Source: Bacillota bacterium (lineage in GTDB: Bacteria; Bacillota; Clostridia; Acetivibrionales; DTU013). From it: a DNA stretch of 64,000 bases. Location of the stretch: contig JAEZRE010000009.1 of assembly GCA_023412915.1 (NCBI GenBank), positions 62,001 to 126,000 of the forward strand, given 5' to 3'. The notes beneath the pieces were generated by a model. It saw nothing but the letters and a program-made list of their open reading frames with translations, had not been told where the DNA came from and searched no databases. Position 1 is the stretch's first letter; each line of letters opens with the position of its first letter. Shown here piece after piece: positions 17,646-26,555 of the stretch. The position numbers and the translations under genes are program-made.

Positions 17646-19253
17646 ATGGGAGTAGAATTAAACGATATCAAAAATGCTATTATCAATGGCAAAACAGTCA
17701 TCGGGGTTGAACTGGGGTCGACCAGGATCAAAACGGTCCTGCTCGGTGAAGATTACACGCCCATCGCTTCCGGTAGCTATGACTGGGAAAACACTTATAG
17801 CAACAACGTATGGACTTATAGCCTGGAGGATATCTGGAAGGGTGTGCAAGGCAGCTATAGGAAAATGACCGATGATGTAAAAGACAAGTTCGGAGTGGCG
17901 GTCAAAACCGCAAGTTCTATTGGCTTCAGCGGTATGATGCATGGCTATATGGTTTTCGACAAGGCAGGAGATCTTTTGACGCCTTTTCGGACATGGCGTA
18001 ACAATATAACAGGACAAGCCTCGAAGGCCCTCACCGGGCTGTTTGGCTATCCAATTCCGCAAAGATGGAGCATTGCCCACCTTTATCAAGCAATCCTGAA
18101 TCGGGAAGAGCATATAACCCAAATCGACTACATAACCACATTGGCGGGATATATCCATTGGAAATTGACCGGGCAGAAGGTTCTGGGAGTAGGCGAGGCA
18201 TCGGGTGTTTTCCCCATCGATTTGAATACGAAGGATTTCAATAAGAAGATGATCGGTCAATTCAATGAGCTGATCGGTACGCAAAACCTTTCGTGGAAGC
18301 TGGAAAATATCCTTCCGAGGGCTTTGGACGCCGGTACAAAAGCCGGAGAACTAACGGTGGAAGGAGCAAAGCTTCTGGACGTAACCGGTCAGCTTCAGCC
18401 GGGTATTCCGCTGTGCCCGCCTGAAGGGGATGCGGGAACAGGCATGGTAGCCACCAACAGCATATCTGTTCGTACCGGAAATGTCTCCGCCGGGACTTCC
18501 GTCTTTGCAATGATTGTACTCGAAAAGGAGCTTTCCAGGGCGTATTCGGAAATCGATCTGGTAACGACGCCTGCCGGAAAACTCGTAGCCATGGCGCATT
18601 CGAACAATTGCACCTCGGATTATGACGCATGGATAGGCTTATTCTCCCAGGCTATAAACGCATTTGGAAAGAATATAAGCAAACCTGAGATTTACGACAC
18701 TTTACTTGGCATGGCACTTCGGGGTGATCCGGACTGCGGCGGTTTGCTGGCTTACGGTTATGTTTCCGGCGAGCATATCACCCATTTTGAAGAAGGTCGT
18801 CCAATGTTTGTACGTTCATCAAGCAGTAACTTTAACCTGGCCAATTTCATGCGAGTCAATTTATATACGGCACTGGGCGCTCTGAAAACAGGCCTGGATA
18901 TTCTTTTTGAAAAAGAGTCGGTCAAGGTAAATGAAATATTGGGACACGGCGGCTTCTTCAAGACAAAGGAAGTGGGACAAAAGATTATGGCAGCGGCGCT
19001 TAACGTTCCAATATCGATTATGGAAACTGCCGGTGAGGGCGGAGCCTGGGGCATAGCCTTACTTGCCGCTTACATGGTCAATCGGGCAGACGGCGAGTCT
19101 CTGGAGGATTTCCTCAAGCATAAGGTTTTCGCCGGAAAACAGGGAGATCCGGTAGCTCCTGATCCTGCCGATGTGGCTGGTTTTAACGAATTCATGAAAC
19201 GCTATACCATGGGCTTGGCTATCGAAAGAGCTGCAGTTGACAATCTTAAATAA
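17646..19253 (+). CDS. FGGY-family carbohydrate kinase, ribulokinase-like
   Basis: A 535-residue sugar kinase using ATP. The N-terminal phosphate-binding motif [15 protein letters not shown] (18-32), [13 protein letters not shown], the catalytic-region [14 protein letters not shown], and the C-terminal ATP-site [16 protein letters not shown] and [14 protein letters not shown] mark the FGGY fold. Length and sequence recall the clostridial ribulokinase type that accompanies AraR (AraK-like) more than xylulokinase. It is the first gene of the operon downstream of araR, with AAAGGGG before the ATG. Its product would feed the pentose phosphate pathway. The exact sugar is uncertain. Confidence 0.85.
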   Translation: MGVELNDIKNAIINGKTVIGVELGSTRIKTVLLGEDYTPIASGSYDWENTYSNNVWTYSLEDIWKGVQGSYRKMTDDVKDKFGVAVKTASSIGFSGMMHGYMVFDKAGDLLTPFRTWRNNITGQASKALTGLFGYPIPQRWSIAHLYQAILNREEHITQIDYITTLAGYIHWKLTGQKVLGVGEASGVFPIDLNTKDFNKKMIGQFNELIGTQNLSWKLENILPRALDAGTKAGELTVEGAKLLDVTGQLQPGIPLCPPEGDAGTGMVATNSISVRTGNVSAGTSVFAMIVLEKELSRAYSEIDLVTTPAGKLVAMAHSNNCTSDYDAWIGLFSQAINAFGKNISKPEIYDTLLGMALRGDPDCGGLLAYGYVSGEHITHFEEGRPMFVRSSSSNFNLANFMRVNLYTALGALKTGLDILFEKESVKVNEILGHGGFFKTKEVGQKIMAAALNVPISIMETAGEGGAWGIALLAAYMVNRADGESLEDFLKHKVFAGKQGDPVAPDPADVAGFNEFMKRYTMGLAIERAAVDNLK

Positions 19254-19267
19254 TTAGGAGAATGAAC

Positions 19268-20149
19268 ATGCTTGATTTGAGCAAGCTTAAAAATCCTGTA
19301 TGGAAAAGATCCGATAACCTTCGCGATCCTTCCGTATACAAAACAAAAGAAGGGTATCATCTGTTCTATTCGCGGTACTCGAATAAAGACTGGAGCAAGC
19401 CCGAAAACTGGTCAATTGGTCATGTTATCACGAAGGACTTCATAACCTTTGAAAATGACAGGGATATTTCACCTAAAGGATTTGCTTCTCCGGGCGATTT
19501 AATATACTGGGGTGGAAGTTATATTCTTCCCTATCAATCGTATCCCGAGAAACCGACGAAATTATGCTTCAGCCGTTCCAGCGATCTTATTACGTGGACC
19601 GCTCCCGAGTTTTTCATGGAGGAAGCGGTGGATCTGCCGTGGAATCAAGCCAAAAGGACGATAGACCCTACCTTCATACAGGACAATGACACGCTGCATT
19701 GCTACTTTGTAGGGAGTGATATGATACATTATTCCTCACAAGCGAATCTGGTTGGCCACGCTGTAACAAAGGATGCTCAGTTGCGTGAATGGGAAATCCT
19801 GACAGTGGAGGAACCGCTGATAGGCGTCGGAAAGGATGCCCCGGATGGAGCTGAAAACGTCGTGGTTTTACGTCAGGCTGACAAATGGATCATGATCTAC
19901 AGTGAAGGCTTGATAAATCAACATCTTGCGTATGCTCAATCGGATGATTTATATAACTGGGAGTTCAAAGGGAAGATTGAAATAGAAGCACAGACGTGGA
20001 TTTCGACCAGATACGGAGCACCGTTTGTCTGGAAGGAAGAGGATCGCTGGCTCATGATACTGATGGGTGAGAATGCAGAAAATGAAACGACCTTCGGTCT
20101 GCTGCATTCGAAGGATGGTTTGAACTGGAGCTTGCTGCAGGAGAAATAG
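19268..20149 (+). CDS. Five-bladed beta-propeller glycosidase, GH43/GH32-like, cytoplasmic
   Basis: A 293-residue protein built of repeated WxxS/T-type blades. NLRDPSVYKTKEGYHLFYS near the N terminus contains the conserved blade-1 aspartate, KRTIDPTF a central aspartate, and GAENVVVL a candidate glutamate; these three acids are the usual GH43/GH32 catalytic set. There is no signal peptide, so it would act on imported oligosaccharides. AGGAG at 19256-19260 is one base from an ATG at 19262 and seven from ATG 19268, so 19268 is chosen. It starts 14 bases after the kinase stop. Arabinosidase activity is a guess from context. Confidence 0.75.
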   Translation: MLDLSKLKNPVWKRSDNLRDPSVYKTKEGYHLFYSRYSNKDWSKPENWSIGHVITKDFITFENDRDISPKGFASPGDLIYWGGSYILPYQSYPEKPTKLCFSRSSDLITWTAPEFFMEEAVDLPWNQAKRTIDPTFIQDNDTLHCYFVGSDMIHYSSQANLVGHAVTKDAQLREWEILTVEEPLIGVGKDAPDGAENVVVLRQADKWIMIYSEGLINQHLAYAQSDDLYNWEFKGKIEIEAQTWISTRYGAPFVWKEEDRWLMILMGENAENETTFGLLHSKDGLNWSLLQEK

Positions 20150-20170
20150 ACATTCAAGGAGGACATTATT

Positions 20171-22135
20171 GTGGCAAATCATTTTCATGTAGCTACATGG
20201 GGGTGTGATACCTGGGCAGGTTCCCCGGTAAGACCTTTCAGAACTATACAGCGGGCTGCGGAGCTGGCGAAGGCAGGCGACACTGTTGTTGTGCATGAAG
20301 GCATATACCGCGAGTATGTCAACCCCAAAAACGGAGGGGCAGGCGACGGTGAACGCATCACTTACGAGACTGCACCCGGCGAGAAGGTTGTAATCTCCGG
20401 TGCGGAGGAAATAACCGACTGGACAAAAGTATCGGGTGGCGTCTATAAGACCGTTATTCCAAATTCCTTCTTCGGCGATTTCAATCCTTACAGTGAAATC
20501 GTCTGGGGCGACTGGTTCAGAAGCCTTGAGAGGGTTTTCCACCTGGGAGAGGTCTACATAAACGGAAGATCCATGTTCGAAGTGGCGTCTCTTGAGGAAG
20601 TTGTAAATCCGAAACCTTTCAAGGAGGCGCGCGAGCCTGAATGGTCCGTGCATGCATGGTACTGCGAAACCGACGACGAAAACACCACTATTTATGCAAA
20701 TTTCGGTGAGTTTGATCCGTCAAAAAATACGATTGAAATCAATGTACGCAAGTTTTGTTTCTGGCCGGAAAAGACCGGGACCAACTATATTACGGTTCGC
20801 GGCTTCCATTTGACCATGGCGGCTCCCAACTGGGCCCCGCCGACGGCTCTGCAGGAAGGCTTGATCGGGCCGCACTGGAGCAAGGGCTGGATTATTGAAA
20901 ACAATGAAATAAGCAATGCAAAGAATTCCGGCATAAGCCTCGGCAAAGAAATTACCACCGGACATAACGAGTGGACAATTGTCGGAACAAAACAGGGAAC
21001 TCAGCGTGAGAGGGACGTTATTATGAATGCTGTGCATATGGGATGGAGCAGGGAAACCATCGGCTCCCATATCGTTCGCGGCAATGTGATCCATGACTGT
21101 GAACAGACCGGTATATGCGGGCATTTGGGAGAAGTATTCAGCAGGATTTACAACAATCATATTTATAACATCCATCATAAGAGAATGTTCAACGGCGCAG
21201 AGGTTGCGGGAATCAAGCTGCATGCTTCTCTGGACTGCCAGATTTATAACAACCACATCCATAACTGTGACCGCGGTTTGTGGATGGACTGGCAGGCGCA
21301 GGGTACGCGCATTTCCGGAAACCTGTTATATGATAACGACACAGAGGATTTATTTGTAGAAGTAAGCCATGGTCCATATGTGGTAGACAATAATGTAATG
21401 CTTTCCATGAAGAGTGTTTTGGATTTGTCTCAGGGAGGCGCCTATGTTAATAACCTGTTCGGCGGTTTCATATCCTGGGCCAGAGTCACAAACCGTTTCA
21501 CTCCGTACCACTATGCGCACGAAACCGGCGTGCATGGCTTCATGACCATTCTTGGCGGCGATGACAGATTCTATAACAATATTTTTACCGGTACACAGCC
21601 GCAAAATGTGGAAAAAGAGAAAGAAATCAATGTAACCAGCTGGGTTCATCCGGGATTGAAGCTTAATGAGGACGGCAGTATTCCCAAAGGACTTGCAATC
21701 TACGATGATTGCCCTGCCGGCGGCGAAAACTGGCATAAAGGCCTGCGTACAGTGGATGAGTTTGCAAATGTGCGGCTTCCGATGTACTGCGGTTCCAATC
21801 TTTATTTCAGCGATGCAAATCCATACAAAAAAGAGACGGATTCGGCGGCATATCCGGATTTGAAGCCGGAGGTAAAGCTCGCAACAGAGGATGGCAGCGT
21901 TTATTTGACATTTGATTTCGGTGACAAGCTGACGGAAGTAAAAACTGTTACAGTAACCACAGATTTCTTGGGAATTGCCTTCGAACCGGAACTGCCTTTT
22001 GAAAATCCGGACGGAACACCGCTGTGTATCGAAAATGATTACTTTGGAAACCTCCGCCCTTTGGGCAGGTTGACAGCGGGGCCTTTTGAAGGAATCGGAA
22101 ACGGCCCGCAAAAAATTAAAGTGGCTAAGATATAG
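20171..22135 (+). CDS. Right-handed parallel beta-helix protein, putative glycosidase
   Basis: A 654-residue protein. The N terminus (PFRTIQRAAELAKAGDTVVVHEGIYREYV) opens a right-handed beta-helix. The middle (about 200-440) shows many short parallel-strand repeats such as IIENNEISNAKNSGISL, IVRGNVIHDCEQTGICG and IYNNHIHNCDRGLWMD. A C-terminal beta domain follows. The layout recalls GH141-type or related polysaccharide-active beta-helix enzymes. No signal peptide is visible, unusual for the fold but consistent with the cytoplasmic neighbours. The start is GTG with AAGGAGG eight bases upstream, 21 bases after the previous stop. The substrate is unknown. Confidence 0.75.
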   Translation: MANHFHVATWGCDTWAGSPVRPFRTIQRAAELAKAGDTVVVHEGIYREYVNPKNGGAGDGERITYETAPGEKVVISGAEEITDWTKVSGGVYKTVIPNSFFGDFNPYSEIVWGDWFRSLERVFHLGEVYINGRSMFEVASLEEVVNPKPFKEAREPEWSVHAWYCETDDENTTIYANFGEFDPSKNTIEINVRKFCFWPEKTGTNYITVRGFHLTMAAPNWAPPTALQEGLIGPHWSKGWIIENNEISNAKNSGISLGKEITTGHNEWTIVGTKQGTQRERDVIMNAVHMGWSRETIGSHIVRGNVIHDCEQTGICGHLGEVFSRIYNNHIYNIHHKRMFNGAEVAGIKLHASLDCQIYNNHIHNCDRGLWMDWQAQGTRISGNLLYDNDTEDLFVEVSHGPYVVDNNVMLSMKSVLDLSQGGAYVNNLFGGFISWARVTNRFTPYHYAHETGVHGFMTILGGDDRFYNNIFTGTQPQNVEKEKEINVTSWVHPGLKLNEDGSIPKGLAIYDDCPAGGENWHKGLRTVDEFANVRLPMYCGSNLYFSDANPYKKETDSAAYPDLKPEVKLATEDGSVYLTFDFGDKLTEVKTVTVTTDFLGIAFEPELPFENPDGTPLCIENDYFGNLRPLGRLTAGPFEGIGNGPQKIKVAKI

Positions 22136-22151
22136 CTACAGAAATGTACCG

Positions 22152-22186
22152 CCCAAAAACCCTTGTATACCAAGGGCTTTTGGCGT
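22152..22186 (+). terminator. Hairpin between the beta-helix and amidohydrolase genes
   Basis: CCAAAAACCCTTG, loop TATAC, CAAGGGCTTTTGG, then CGTTTTT. It may end or attenuate the operon before the amidohydrolase. Confidence 0.6.
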
Positions 22187-22238
22187 TTTTAGGAGCGGAA
22201 AGCGCACTCCAAACTATGTTGTCGGGGAGCGGAAAAAT

Positions 22239-23330
22239 ATGATGAACGGCACAGCTGTCAGAATGTATGATGCTGCCAATAATCGCTTTGAATGTGGCAT
22301 TGTGAGGAAAAAAGGTGATAAGTACTATGCCGGGAGGACGGATTCTTGTGATCATGCAAGCGGGATATATCTTACACCGGGATGGATCGATCTGCATGCG
22401 CATATAAATGACGGCTTCGGCATGTTTGGGATAAATGCCGATGAAATAGGCTACAAGACGGGCGTGTGCATGGTGGCGGATGCGGGAACGACAGGCGATT
22501 ATACTATCGGGGGCTTCCGGAAATACGTGGAGCCTGCTATCAAAACGAACATCAAATTGTTTATTTGCATCAGCCCGATAGGTATTATATTCAATCATGA
22601 ATATAATGCACTGGAGTATCTGAATGCCGCGAATACCGTAAGAACCATAGAAGCAAACCGCGATGTGGTCAGCGGTGTCAAGGTGCGTATCGCAAGCGGA
22701 GTAATCCGCCATGAGGGGATAGAGCCATTGCGGATAGCCAGTGAAGTCGCCGGAATCACAGACCTGCCACTGATGGTGCATATCGGAGGTAATCCTCCAT
22801 ATCTGTCGGATATTGAGCCTTTTTTGAAAAAAGGCGATATTTTGACCCATTGCTTCAACGGGTCGGGAGATGCATGGAATGAGGACGGCACGCCGTCGGA
22901 ATCTTTGAAAAAGCTCATTGAACGCGGCGTAGTTCTGGATGTGGGTCACGGAGCCGGAAGCTTCTCCTTTGACGTGTGCCGTAAGGCCATTTTACGGGGT
23001 ATACCCAAAATCAGCATCAGCACGGATTTGCACGCCTATTCCCGCCGTCGGCCCGTTCACGATATGGCGACCACCTTGACGAAAATGCTTGCCTTATCGA
23101 TGTCGCTGGAGGATATTATGTACGGCGTGACAAAGCTGCCTGCCGAAATATTGAGACTGGACAATTGGTGCGACTTGTCCGTTATCCGGAATGCCACGTT
23201 TTTCCGGGTAGATGAGGAGACGGCCGAATATACGGACAGCTGTGAAAAGACTATTTCTTTCAACAAAAGGATCGTTCCCGTAGGAGTCATAATCAATGGG
23301 GTTTTTTATGACTTGCAGAGTGATAAATGA
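22239..23330 (+). CDS. Amidohydrolase-superfamily protein (deacetylase/dihydroorotase-like)
   Basis: A 363-residue TIM-barrel hydrolase. Metal ligands are visible in TPGWIDLHAHIND (HxH), a candidate bridging lysine in SGVKVRIASG, MVHIGGNPPYL, DILTHCFNGSG and the catalytic aspartate in ISISTDLHAYS. It resembles the deacetylase/EF_0837-like and D-aminoacylase branches. The frame is open upstream to 22086, but that would run through the hairpin; ATG 22239 has GGGGAGCGG in front. It belongs with or just after the kinase operon. Removal of an acyl or amide group from an imported sugar conjugate is possible but unproven. Confidence 0.8.
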   Translation: MMNGTAVRMYDAANNRFECGIVRKKGDKYYAGRTDSCDHASGIYLTPGWIDLHAHINDGFGMFGINADEIGYKTGVCMVADAGTTGDYTIGGFRKYVEPAIKTNIKLFICISPIGIIFNHEYNALEYLNAANTVRTIEANRDVVSGVKVRIASGVIRHEGIEPLRIASEVAGITDLPLMVHIGGNPPYLSDIEPFLKKGDILTHCFNGSGDAWNEDGTPSESLKKLIERGVVLDVGHGAGSFSFDVCRKAILRGIPKISISTDLHAYSRRRPVHDMATTLTKMLALSMSLEDIMYGVTKLPAEILRLDNWCDLSVIRNATFFRVDEETAEYTDSCEKTISFNKRIVPVGVIINGVFYDLQSDK

Positions 23331-23417
23331 ACCTCCGGGTTTGCTTCGCTATTTCCGTATTATATTGTATAATATATGAATAGCAGCGGCATACACCAAT
23401 GAAGGAGGAGTATTGAA

Positions 23418-24557
23418 TTGAATCAGAAAATATTGACCGACTATATGGACTCACTTGAAAAATCCGGGATACCCGGATGCGATTGTGTTATTTACCGCGA
23501 GCACAGGCTTGTTTTCCGCCATACCACAGGGTACTCGGATCACGGGAAAACAAAGCCGCTTACAAGCGCGAATACATATTGGCTCTTCTCAGCGTCAAAG
23601 CTCTTAACCTGCACAGCCATTCTGCAGCTTCTCGAAAAGGGGAAGCTGCGCCTTGACGATCCGGTCGCGAAATATCTGCCGGAGTACGGGACTCTTAGAG
23701 TGAAAGATGGCTCTGAAATAAAGCCGGCTGTGAATACGTTGACAATCAGGCATCTGCTTTCCATGCAAAGCGGCTTGAATTATAATCTTGAAGTTCCTTC
23801 GATACGGAAGGTCCTTGAGGAGACCGGCCGGAAGGCGACAACGAGGCAGGTCATAAGGGCGCTTGCAAATGAACCGCTGGATTTTGAACCGGGTACGCAT
23901 TTTCAATACAGCCTGAGCCACGATGTACTGGGAGCGGTGGTTGAGGAAGCTTCGGGACAGCGCTTCGGTGAGTATCTTGCCGAGTATATACTAAGACCGC
24001 TGGGCATGAAGAACACCGGGTTTGAACTGACTCCGGAGCGCAAGGCGAAAATGTCGGATCAGTTCATGTACGATGGAGAGACAATGACTTCGTCCCCAAT
24101 GCCGCTCGATAACGGTTATGCCCTGTCGGAAAGGTATGAAAGCGGCGGAGCAGGCTTGATCTCTACTTCGGACGATTACATGCTGTTTTTGGACGCAATG
24201 TGCAACGACGGTATCAGCAGCGAAGGCTACAGGGTTCTGAGCACTGCTTCCCTGGATCTGATGCGTCAGGACCAGCTTGATGAAATTTCGAAAAAGGATT
24301 TCGCACTGTTCAATAGAAAAGGCTACAGCTACGGCCTCGGAGTCCGGACGCTGATCGAAAGGGAAAAGTCCGGCGTCAGGAGTCCCCTTGGAGAATTCGG
24401 GTGGGATGGCGCCGCGGGAGCATATGCGCTCATCGATCTCAAGAACCGTCTGGCGATCTTCTATATCCAGCACGTACGCAACTGCGGCTATGTTTACGAT
24501 GTAATCCACCCAAGGGTCAGGGATCTCGCGTATGAGATGCTGGGAATAAACGACTAG
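23418..24557 (+). CDS. Serine hydrolase of the beta-lactamase/penicillin-binding family
   Basis: A 379-residue class C beta-lactamase-fold protein. The nucleophile motif SxxK is S58-ASK61 in WLFSASK. The second motif is Y164-S-L in FQYSLSHDVLG, where the usual asparagine is leucine, which favours an esterase or peptidase over a beta-lactamase. TIRHLLSMQSGL and the glycine-rich GWDGAAGAYALID near the C terminus are typical. There is no signal peptide, so it is probably cytoplasmic. The start is TTG 23418 with AAGGAGGAG seven bases upstream; an in-frame ATG does not fit the ribosome site. It appears to be transcribed alone. Confidence 0.88.
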   Translation: MNQKILTDYMDSLEKSGIPGCDCVIYREHRLVFRHTTGYSDHGKTKPLTSANTYWLFSASKLLTCTAILQLLEKGKLRLDDPVAKYLPEYGTLRVKDGSEIKPAVNTLTIRHLLSMQSGLNYNLEVPSIRKVLEETGRKATTRQVIRALANEPLDFEPGTHFQYSLSHDVLGAVVEEASGQRFGEYLAEYILRPLGMKNTGFELTPERKAKMSDQFMYDGETMTSSPMPLDNGYALSERYESGGAGLISTSDDYMLFLDAMCNDGISSEGYRVLSTASLDLMRQDQLDEISKKDFALFNRKGYSYGLGVRTLIEREKSGVRSPLGEFGWDGAAGAYALIDLKNRLAIFYIQHVRNCGYVYDVIHPRVRDLAYEMLGIND

Positions 24558-24636
24558 AGACATCGGCGCTATCAAGGTATAATACCGGTGATCCGAAACA
24601 TTTAATTTACAAAGGATATTCACAGGGGGAATCCAA

Positions 24637-25695
24637 TTGTTCAGCTATTTGATTTCAGGCATATCTGTGCTTATTTCACTGGGCTCATTGTTTATTTCTT
24701 ATTACGTTTTCAAAATAGCCAGAGGAGACGGCTCATACTCGGATATAGATAATATATATTCCGATCTTCTTAAAATCGGGCTGGATGATCCCGACCTGAG
24801 GGATTACGACAGAACCTCGATGTTTTATCAATTGGATCACGATGATAGATTTAAAAAGAAATATCATATCTATGCCAACATGTGCTGGAATCTTGTAGAG
24901 ACCATATTTGACAGGCAGAAGGACAAAAAGGGAAGGTTCAGGCTTTCTGACACATGGATACCGGTGCTGTTTGAGGAAAACAGGCTGCATTACACCTGGT
25001 TCAAACATAATCTTCGGCTTTTCAAACCGGAGTTCCAAGCGTTCGTAACGGGCGAGCTGAATGACATCGATATTGTCCAGGGCGATACAAACGATTTAAA
25101 AACAATCTATGCAAGGTTCCAGAATGATTTCGACGCCAACGAGATAAAAGAGTATAAACACATAGAAATGCTGATGTCAAATAAAAAGTACAAGCTTTTG
25201 ATAGCAAAGCATAAAGTTTTTGAAGATATAATAGGATATGCGTTCATATATGAGATGGAGGATTTGAATGTTCTCTGGCTGGACTATATGAGCATCGAAA
25301 AGAGATTTCAGAATGCAGGCTACGGCACACTGCTATTCAATAAAATCGCCGAGGGTGATAACAAAAAAAGCCTCGGAGTATTTTTTGAAGTTGAAATACC
25401 GTCGGATGAAGACGCCGAAAAGAAGAAAAATCAACAGCGACGTATAACTTTTTATGAACGTCTGGGCGCCAAACAGCTGCATGTCGATTATGAATTTCCT
25501 ACAAATAACGGCGGCTTCCCGATGCTGTTATATTTCAAACCCTTTGCAAATGTGCCGATGATTACAAATGAAAAGATACAGGCTTCAATTACTTCCGCAT
25601 TTAACTATATCCATACCGATGTGGGGCAAAAAAATTCAATATTGAAAAGAATTACAGGCGATATAAGGGATGAATATTTCAGCGAGAAAAAATAG
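24637..25695 (+). CDS. Membrane-anchored protein with C-terminal GNAT acetyltransferase-like domain
   Basis: A 352-residue protein. Residues 4-28 form one transmembrane helix followed by a cytoplasmic helical region (about 35-140) of unknown type. Residues 150-300 look like a GNAT fold: IVQGDTNDLKTIYARF, IIGYAFIYEMEDLNVLWLDYMSIEKRFQNAGYG (split beta-4/beta-5 and the Q/RxxGxG-like acetyl-CoA loop), then ITFYERLGAKQLHVDY. The C-terminal 50 residues match nothing I recognise. The start is TTG with AGGGGGA six bases upstream. The substrate is unknown; a membrane-tethered GNAT is uncommon. Confidence 0.7.
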   Translation: MFSYLISGISVLISLGSLFISYYVFKIARGDGSYSDIDNIYSDLLKIGLDDPDLRDYDRTSMFYQLDHDDRFKKKYHIYANMCWNLVETIFDRQKDKKGRFRLSDTWIPVLFEENRLHYTWFKHNLRLFKPEFQAFVTGELNDIDIVQGDTNDLKTIYARFQNDFDANEIKEYKHIEMLMSNKKYKLLIAKHKVFEDIIGYAFIYEMEDLNVLWLDYMSIEKRFQNAGYGTLLFNKIAEGDNKKSLGVFFEVEIPSDEDAEKKKNQQRRITFYERLGAKQLHVDYEFPTNNGGFPMLLYFKPFANVPMITNEKIQASITSAFNYIHTDVGQKNSILKRITGDIRDEYFSEKK

Positions 25696-25763
25696 TATTT
25701 CCAGCAATTCCATGTCTTAATATTTCTTAATAAATTTCCTCTTACCACATAATTTATTCGATT

Positions 25764-25842
25764 TATAATTCTAACTGAATCAAAGGCAGAGCGGCTGCGG
25801 GCCTGAACTATCCGACCCTCAGGCTTTGCCGCGTTTGGACAA
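25764..25842 (+). promoter_or_regulatory. Probable promoter and leader hairpin of the ABC exporter operon
   Basis: TATAAT at 25764-25769 with a poor -35. The leader holds a two-part hairpin near 25791-25834, GCGGC and GCCTGA pairing with TCAGGC and GCCGC, just before AAAGGAG at 25841. Confidence 0.4.
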
Positions 25843-25853
25843 AGGAGAAATGG

Positions 25854-26555
25854 ATGAGTTTTATTACTTTTGAGAATGTGGAAAGGGAATACCATGTCGG
25901 CGGCCACAAGATAAAAGCGGTCGACGGCATCAGTTTCGGAATAGAGCAGGGCACCGTCAACGTAGTGCTGGGGCAAAGCGGAGCGGGTAAAACGACGGTA
26001 CTCAATTTACTCGGCGGAATGGATTCGCCGACAAAGGGCCGTATCATGGTGGATGATCAGGAAATTTCAAGTATGTCCGAGCACGAGCTTACGACCTACA
26101 GGAGAAACAAGATAGGCTTCGTTTTTCAGTTTTACAATCTGGTGCCCAATCTGACCGTCCTTGAAAACGTACAGCTTGCAAAGGAAATATGCAGCGACCC
26201 CCTTGATTCGAAGGAAATGCTTACAAAAGTGGGTCTCGAAGACAGACTGGATAATTTCCCCAGCCAGATATCCGGAGGAGAACAGCAGAGAGTATCCATA
26301 GCGAGGGCTTTAGCCAAGAATCCGCAGATAGTATTGTGCGATGAGCCCACGGGAGCGCTGGATTCGGCAACCGGCCGCAAGGTTCTTAAACTGATATGCG
26401 ACGCCGCCTCAAGCATGGGAAAAACGGTCATAATTGTCACACATAACATCCTGATTGCAGATATGGCGGACGCCGTCATTCACATGAAGGACGGGAGGAT
26501 AAGCGATATAAGGTATAACGACAGCCCCAAAGACGCAGAGGAGATCGTATGGTAA
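25854..26555 (+). CDS. ABC transporter ATP-binding protein, MacB/LolD-like
   Basis: A 233-residue ATPase. Walker A GQSGAGKTT (40-48), Q-loop FVFQFYNLVPNLTVLENV, signature SGGEQQRVSIARAL, Walker B IVLCDEPTGALD and the H-loop IIVTHN are intact. This is the family that powers FtsX-type exporters acting as mechanotransmitters for antibiotics, peptides or lipoproteins. Its stop overlaps the permease start by seven bases. With the next four genes it forms an exporter plus two-component system cassette. Confidence 0.95.
   Translation: MSFITFENVEREYHVGGHKIKAVDGISFGIEQGTVNVVLGQSGAGKTTVLNLLGGMDSPTKGRIMVDDQEISSMSEHELTTYRRNKIGFVFQFYNLVPNLTVLENVQLAKEICSDPLDSKEMLTKVGLEDRLDNFPSQISGGEQQRVSIARALAKNPQIVLCDEPTGALDSATGRKVLKLICDAASSMGKTVIIVTHNILIADMADAVIHMKDGRISDIRYNDSPKDAEEIVW

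Noticed and set aside
22086..22238. N-terminal extension of the amidohydrolase
   Set aside because: The extension runs through the preceding gene end and a hairpin; ATG 22239 has a proper ribosome site.
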